This document shows positions 47,860-51,772 of a stretch of 51,772 nucleotides of DNA, piece by piece. Source of the DNA: Photobacterium sanguinicancri (GTDB taxonomy: Bacteria > Pseudomonadota > Gammaproteobacteria > Enterobacterales > Vibrionaceae). Made by a program: the position numbers and the translations under genes. Position 1 is the stretch's first letter. The number at the start of each line of letters is the position of its first letter. The notes beneath the pieces were generated by a model that made no database searches, was not told the DNA's origin, and worked only from the letters and a program-made list of their open reading frames with translations. The stretch spans positions 1 to 51,772 of the forward strand of contig NZ_NOIF01000011.1 in assembly GCF_002265265.1 (NCBI RefSeq), given 5' to 3'.

Positions 47860-48424
47860 ATTTCTTGCCTCCAGGTCAGTGTGACCAGCCTATATAGCTA
47901 ATTCTTCCAACTAAGCTGCGATTCTCACCACAAGACACTGGTATGAACATCATGTCTTCATACGCCTGCTTGATTTGCGATATATCGGCTCGCTGTGCAT
48001 TACCCTGTGATTGATGACGTAATCCATTAACGACAAGACAAATACAGGGTGCCAAATAAATAATTAGCTATATGGGCTGATACAACATAGTTAGGGCTTA
48101 CTTTTAGCCTAAAGTGAATTTTTCGCGCTATGTTTCCGCTTAATCTGATAACAGATAACGGACAACCGTAATAACTGTAACGTTTTATTAGCATTTAAGT
48201 CTATGCGCAAAAGTCACTATGCGTTATTGCTCTACCATTAATAAAAATTCATCGAAATCATCTGGGTGTGGCTGTGTTGAATGGTGTTTATCGCTAATAA
48301 ATACGCCATACGCAGAGTATGCTAATTATAAAATAGCGGCGTTACGGGAAAGCGATGGCAGATCGTATTGCTGTAGCAAGATAAACAGCGGGGAGTGATA
48401 AGCAGAAAAATGGGGGGCAAGTAG
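47860..48424. other. regulatory gap upstream of ilvI
   Basis: 565 bases that must contain the ilvIH promoter on the minus strand. Visible elements are the palindrome GTATGAA-N9-TTCATAC (47941-47963) and a bulged hairpin TTAGGGCT...AGCCTAA near 48090-48111. No leucine- or valine-rich leader peptide with an attenuator was found, so classic ilv attenuation is not supported. Lrp or LeuO control is possible by analogy with E. coli ilvIH. Confidence 0.5.
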
Positions 48425-48453
48425 AAAAAGAAAAGGAGCACAAGGCTCCTTTT
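48425..48453 (-). terminator. acyl-CoA ligase terminator
   Basis: On the minus strand a 9-bp stem (48445-48453 with 48431-48439) with a five-base loop is followed by CTTTTTC. Confidence 0.85.
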
Positions 48454-48510
48454 CAATAGGGGATTTTCAGTTGCGTCTCCACTGGCATTAGCAGTATTGC
48501 AACCTACTGA

Positions 48511-50322
48511 CTATTTAGCTTTTTTGTGACTCTCTTCGTACATGCGTTCAATTTCTTGATGGTAACGATCATGAATCACTTTACGACGCAGTTTCTGCGT
48601 TGGCGTCAGCTCACCTTTATCCATCGAGAAGGCTTTTGGCAACAAAGTAAACTTCTTCACTTGCTCAAAACGCGCTAAGTCTTTTTGTAGCTCAGCGATA
48701 CGTTGATCAAGGAGTTCTTTAATTTCCGTTTTCTTCAGTAGGTCGATGCGGTCTTTATATTTAATATTCAGTTCGCGGGCATGCTCTTCCAGCGATTCAA
48801 AACACGGAACAATCAATGCAGACACAAATTTACGCGTATCAGCAATAACCGCAATTTGCTCGATAAAGTGGTCTTTACCAATTTTACCTTCAATCACTTG
48901 TGGTGCAATGTACTTACCACCCGATGTTTTCATCAGCTCTTTGATACGATCAGTAATATATAAATTACCCTCAGCGTCAAACTCACCAGCATCACCGGTT
49001 TTCAAGAAACCATCTTCAGTGAAGTTGTTTGCGGTCTCTTCCGGCATTTTGTAATAGCCGCGCATTACCATTGGACCACGGACTAAAATTTCGTTGTCTT
49101 TGCCAATTTTCACTTCAGCGCCTGGCATAATCACGCCGATAGAATCAGGATTAAAGTTATGATCACTCCAGCATGAAACAGTCGCTGTGGTTTCTGTCAT
49201 GCCGTAGCCCAGCTTCACGTTAACACCGATAGCATGGAAGAAACGGCCAATGGTTGGATCCAGCTTCGCGCCACCACATGGCATGAATTTTATCTGACCA
49301 CCAAGCACGTCACGGAGCTTAGACAGCACCATTTTATCTGCCAGCTTATGCGCACGCTTCAACATCGCTGAAGGTTTGCGATTCTCTTGATGGCATGCAG
49401 CCATACGCGCGCCCATGTTCACAGCCCAAGTAAAAATCAATTTACGGTGGAAAGGAGCTTTAGCGACTTTTTCATATACAGAAGAGTAAATTTTTTCATA
49501 AACACGCGGTACTGCCGCCATTACATTTGGCTTAACATCCGCTAGAGCTTCACGCACTTTATTGGTATCGCTTAAATAACAGTTCACCCCACCACGGTGC
49601 AATACAAAGAAAGTCCAAGCACGTTCAAAAACATGTGATAGCGGAAGAAAACAAAGCGAACTATCGCCTTCATCTAACGCTAAGTTCGTATCATGGCTCT
49701 CTAATTGCGAGGCAATATTGGTGTAATCCAGCATGACGCCTTTCGGTGTACCAGTCGTACCCGAGGTGTAAATGAGTGTCAGCAAATCGTCCATTGCGAT
49801 GTTATCAAGACGCTCAGTTAATGCATTTTCTGCTTCAATTGAGTGTTCAGTAACAAACTCACTTAAACGGCTAACTAATGGGTGATCCGCTAATATAACG
49901 TCATCACACATCACAACAATGTGCTCTAGCTCAGGGCATTGTTCTGCAATTTGCACAGCAGCATCATGCTGAGCTTGCTCACCAACAAACAGGATACGCA
50001 TATCTGCATTGTTAATGATGTACGCAGCCTGATCGGGCGTACTGGTTGGGTAAATCGGCACGGTTACCGCGCGACAGTACAAGGTTGCCATATCTGCAAC
50101 TGTCCAGTTCGGCATATTATTGGAGAAAATACCGACCTTGTCTTGTACGTTTAGGCCTTTGGCCAACATTGAAATAGCAAGTTCTTGGATCTGAGCACCA
50201 AACTCAGACCACGTGATATCTTGCCATTCATCGGCAACCTGATGACGTAAAGCAGCACGGTCACCCAGACGAGCAATCTGTGTGCGGATACGATTTACTA
50301 AATGAAAGTCACGTTTACCCAT
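48511..50322 (-). CDS. long-chain-fatty-acid--CoA ligase (AMP-forming)
   Basis: Adenylate-forming enzyme of the FAA1-like long-chain acyl-CoA synthetase group. It has 603 residues, longer than FadD (561). The P-loop motif LIYTSGTTGTPKG is at 184-196. The A5 motif is GYGMTETTATVS and the A7-type motif GFLKTGDAGEFD. The fatty-acid signature continues DRIKELMKTSGGKYIAPQVIE, and the catalytic lysine region KGELTPTQKLRRK is near the C-terminus. No membrane helix. The substrate range is inferred from family. It lies between leuO and ilvI, the same order as on Vibrio chromosome I. Confidence 0.9.
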   Translation of the reverse strand: MGKRDFHLVNRIRTQIARLGDRAALRHQVADEWQDITWSEFGAQIQELAISMLAKGLNVQDKVGIFSNNMPNWTVADMATLYCRAVTVPIYPTSTPDQAAYIINNADMRILFVGEQAQHDAAVQIAEQCPELEHIVVMCDDVILADHPLVSRLSEFVTEHSIEAENALTERLDNIAMDDLLTLIYTSGTTGTPKGVMLDYTNIASQLESHDTNLALDEGDSSLCFLPLSHVFERAWTFFVLHRGGVNCYLSDTNKVREALADVKPNVMAAVPRVYEKIYSSVYEKVAKAPFHRKLIFTWAVNMGARMAACHQENRKPSAMLKRAHKLADKMVLSKLRDVLGGQIKFMPCGGAKLDPTIGRFFHAIGVNVKLGYGMTETTATVSCWSDHNFNPDSIGVIMPGAEVKIGKDNEILVRGPMVMRGYYKMPEETANNFTEDGFLKTGDAGEFDAEGNLYITDRIKELMKTSGGKYIAPQVIEGKIGKDHFIEQIAVIADTRKFVSALIVPCFESLEEHARELNIKYKDRIDLLKKTEIKELLDQRIAELQKDLARFEQVKKFTLLPKAFSMDKGELTPTQKLRRKVIHDRYHQEIERMYEESHKKAK

Positions 50323-50564
50323 AACAACCCTGATCTTTTAGCTTACACATGTAAGCTTAACTGAGGTGCGAAGTTTACCTTTGATGGTAAAAAAGGCAAC
50401 CACTCGCCTTCAAAATTTACTGATTTTGTTGCATCTATCTCACTCTAACCCCTGACCACTACAGGGCTGATACGACTTTTTAATACATTTCATACAAATG
50501 TAAGAAAGTAAGACAGCTCAGCAAGCACGTTACTAAAAGAAAGCCCGTTTGTTCCATATAAAAC

Positions 50565-50587
50565 AAAAGCCAGCAACGCTGGCTTTT
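50565..50587 (-). terminator. leuO terminator
   Basis: On the minus strand a perfect 10-bp stem (50578-50587 with 50565-50574) with a three-base loop is followed by TGTTTTAT. Confidence 0.88.
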
Positions 50588-50612
50588 ATTCATCAATAAG
50601 CAAAGTGAGTAC

Positions 50613-51566
50613 TTAGGCATGATTGCCACAGATAGACATCAGTTGATCACGCATCCAGATGTGACCTTTGTCTTTTTGTGAAGACTCGTGCCAGCTCAGG
50701 TAACCGCTAATGCTTGCCGCTTCAAATGGTAAATCCAGTATCTTTAATTCTAGATTATCAGCAACAGACTCCGCCAACCAACGTGGAGCCACGGCAATAA
50801 GATCAGATTGACCAACAACATACATAATGTTGCTCAAGCTCGCGCCTTGGTAAGCTTCTTGGTAAGAGTTATGTTTATTATAAATATGGTCAGCAAACAT
50901 CTTCACACCAGGCATCGCTTTTAGCAGTGCGTGTTTTTCAGAGGCGAACTGAGATTCAGACACGCTGTCGCTCAAACGCGGGTGGTTTTGCGCGGCAATC
51001 ACCACAAGCTCATCGCGGAATAACTCTGTACTGCAAAAACCCGCTTCGTCGAAACGTACGTAATCAATCACAAAATCGATTTCTTGGTAACGCATCTTTT
51101 GCGTTAGCTTCGCATCAAATTCAGCTTCAAGTTGCATGCGCAGATTCGGCGCTTGCTCAGTAACGGAGCGTAAGATATGCGGGGCAAAACGCATATCAGA
51201 TGGGCTGCATAGAGCTAACTTAAAGGTACGCGTTGATGTTTCAGGCGAAAAGATTGATGAAGGTAGTTCGTTTTTTACCAACTGCAGTGCTTGGCGCATA
51301 GGGCCAAATAATTGCTTGGCACGTTGGGTCGGTTGAATGCCGCGACCATGGCGAATAAACAATTCATCATTAAACATCACTTTTAAACGCGCAACCGCAT
51401 TACTAACTGCGGGCTGAGACATGCCTAAGTTATGTGCCGCTCGTGTGATGTTCTGTTCTTGCATTACGGCATCAAACACTGTGAGCAAATTAAGATCTAC
51501 ACTACGTAGGTTTGACTCCATTTTATAACCATCAACAGAGTGAATAGCTGAACTTCTGCGTGTCAT
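50613..51566 (-). CDS. leuO: LysR-family regulator LeuO
   Basis: LysR-type regulator. In enterobacteria LeuO antagonises H-NS; in vibrios it acts downstream of ToxR in acid, bile and virulence responses. The N-terminal winged helix-turn-helix (about 22-82) is nearly identical to E. coli LeuO from VDLNLLTVFDAVMQEQNITR onward. The C-terminal effector domain is less similar and ends in HESSQKDKGHIWMRDQLMSIC. Start ATG 51566 has GAGG eight bases upstream (317 residues); an internal ATG at 51521 is possible. The AT-rich 206 bases upstream should hold its promoter and autoregulatory sites. Confidence 0.94.
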   Translation of the reverse strand: MTRRSSAIHSVDGYKMESNLRSVDLNLLTVFDAVMQEQNITRAAHNLGMSQPAVSNAVARLKVMFNDELFIRHGRGIQPTQRAKQLFGPMRQALQLVKNELPSSIFSPETSTRTFKLALCSPSDMRFAPHILRSVTEQAPNLRMQLEAEFDAKLTQKMRYQEIDFVIDYVRFDEAGFCSTELFRDELVVIAAQNHPRLSDSVSESQFASEKHALLKAMPGVKMFADHIYNKHNSYQEAYQGASLSNIMYVVGQSDLIAVAPRWLAESVADNLELKILDLPFEAASISGYLSWHESSQKDKGHIWMRDQLMSICGNHA

Positions 51567-51652
51567 TTTTTAGCCTCAATTTTGAATGAATATGAGCGTT
51601 ATATTTGAGATGGTCATCAATACTAAAAAACAACCACACTTAAAAATCATTA

Positions 51653-51670
51653 CATCCCATCGTTGGGATG
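51653..51670. promoter_or_regulatory. palindrome upstream of leuO
   Basis: CATCCCA and TGGGATG arms around TCGT, 87 bases before the leuO start, in AT-rich DNA. It may be an operator or a small terminator of upstream transcription (on the minus strand it is followed by TAATGATTTTTAAG). The rest of 51567-51772 shows no ORF. Confidence 0.5.
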
Positions 51671-51772
51671 CGCTCAGTATTGTCCAAACAGATTGATGAA
51701 ACCAATAGGCTAACAACACGGTTAATCGCAATTAACCACACAAAACATAAAATCAGAATATAAATTATTTAA

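Noticed and set aside
47876-47953. 25-codon ORF just upstream of ilvI as an attenuation leader peptide
   Set aside because: It has no real ribosome site, no run of Leu, Val or Ile codons, and no terminator hairpin between it and ilvI.

Overview
The window is a chromosomal segment of a marine gammaproteobacterium of the family Vibrionaceae, most likely a Photobacterium or close relative. This is inferred from protein similarity to Vibrio and E. coli orthologues and from the gene order: pyrBI-ridA, nudF-yqiB-cpdA-yqiA-parE-parC divergent from tolC, then hldE-glnE, pit, gspAB-cca, uppP-folK-folB, tsaD/rpsU-yqeY-dnaG-rpoD, and ilvIH-ligase-leuO. Nearly everything is vertically inherited housekeeping DNA. 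The accessory parts are one insertion sequence, one surface-protease gene and a small gene-poor island between the tRNA-Ile2 gene and pykF.

Layout. 1-1602: pyrBI with the tail of its attenuator and a terminator. 1746-4097: a putative lipoprotein serine protease, a divergent ArgR-type regulator and ridA. 4138-5553: an intact IS4-family element lying exactly inside the ridA terminator, with a 10-bp target duplication. 5603-14058 (minus): nudF, yqiB, cpdA, yqiA, parE, parC, plsC, idi. 14347-15648: tolC, divergent from nudF. 15761-21974 (minus): hldE, glnE and a chemoreceptor. 22143-27498: a voltage-gated-type potassium channel, ygiF (triphosphatase/CHAD, minus), the Pit phosphate transporter with its accessory protein, and ygiM. 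27610-30194 (minus): gspB and gspA. 30270-35272: cca, uppP-folK-folB (minus), plsY, tsaD (minus). 35467-39991: the macromolecular-synthesis operon rpsU-yqeY-dnaG-rpoD. 40172-40247: the minor tRNA-Ile(CAU). 40441-42199 (minus): two proteins of unknown function. 42815-44227: pykF with a long structured leader. 44515-51566: a GntR regulator, a 43-residue membrane ORF, ilvHI, a long-chain acyl-CoA ligase and leuO (all minus except the regulator).

How the genes work together. The left end concerns nitrogen, carbamoyl-phosphate and arginine metabolism (PyrBI, ArgR-like, RidA); RidA also protects enzymes from the 2-aminoacrylate made by PLP enzymes. ParCE, DnaG, RpoD, S21, GlnE, TsaD, Cca and tRNA-Ile2 serve replication, transcription and translation. 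PlsC, PlsY, UppP, HldE, TolC and the acyl-CoA ligase build or maintain the envelope. LeuO and IlvIH form the branched-chain amino-acid corner.

I did not find a defence island, phage, CRISPR array, biosynthetic cluster or other clearly new system. The best leads are: the ArgR paralogue with Asn in place of a conserved effector-contact Asp; the insulation and possible Dam control built into the left end of the insertion sequence; the 43-residue membrane ORF beside gntR; and the unrecognised 333-residue lipoprotein before pykF. No searches were run. All family calls rest on motifs and remembered sequences.
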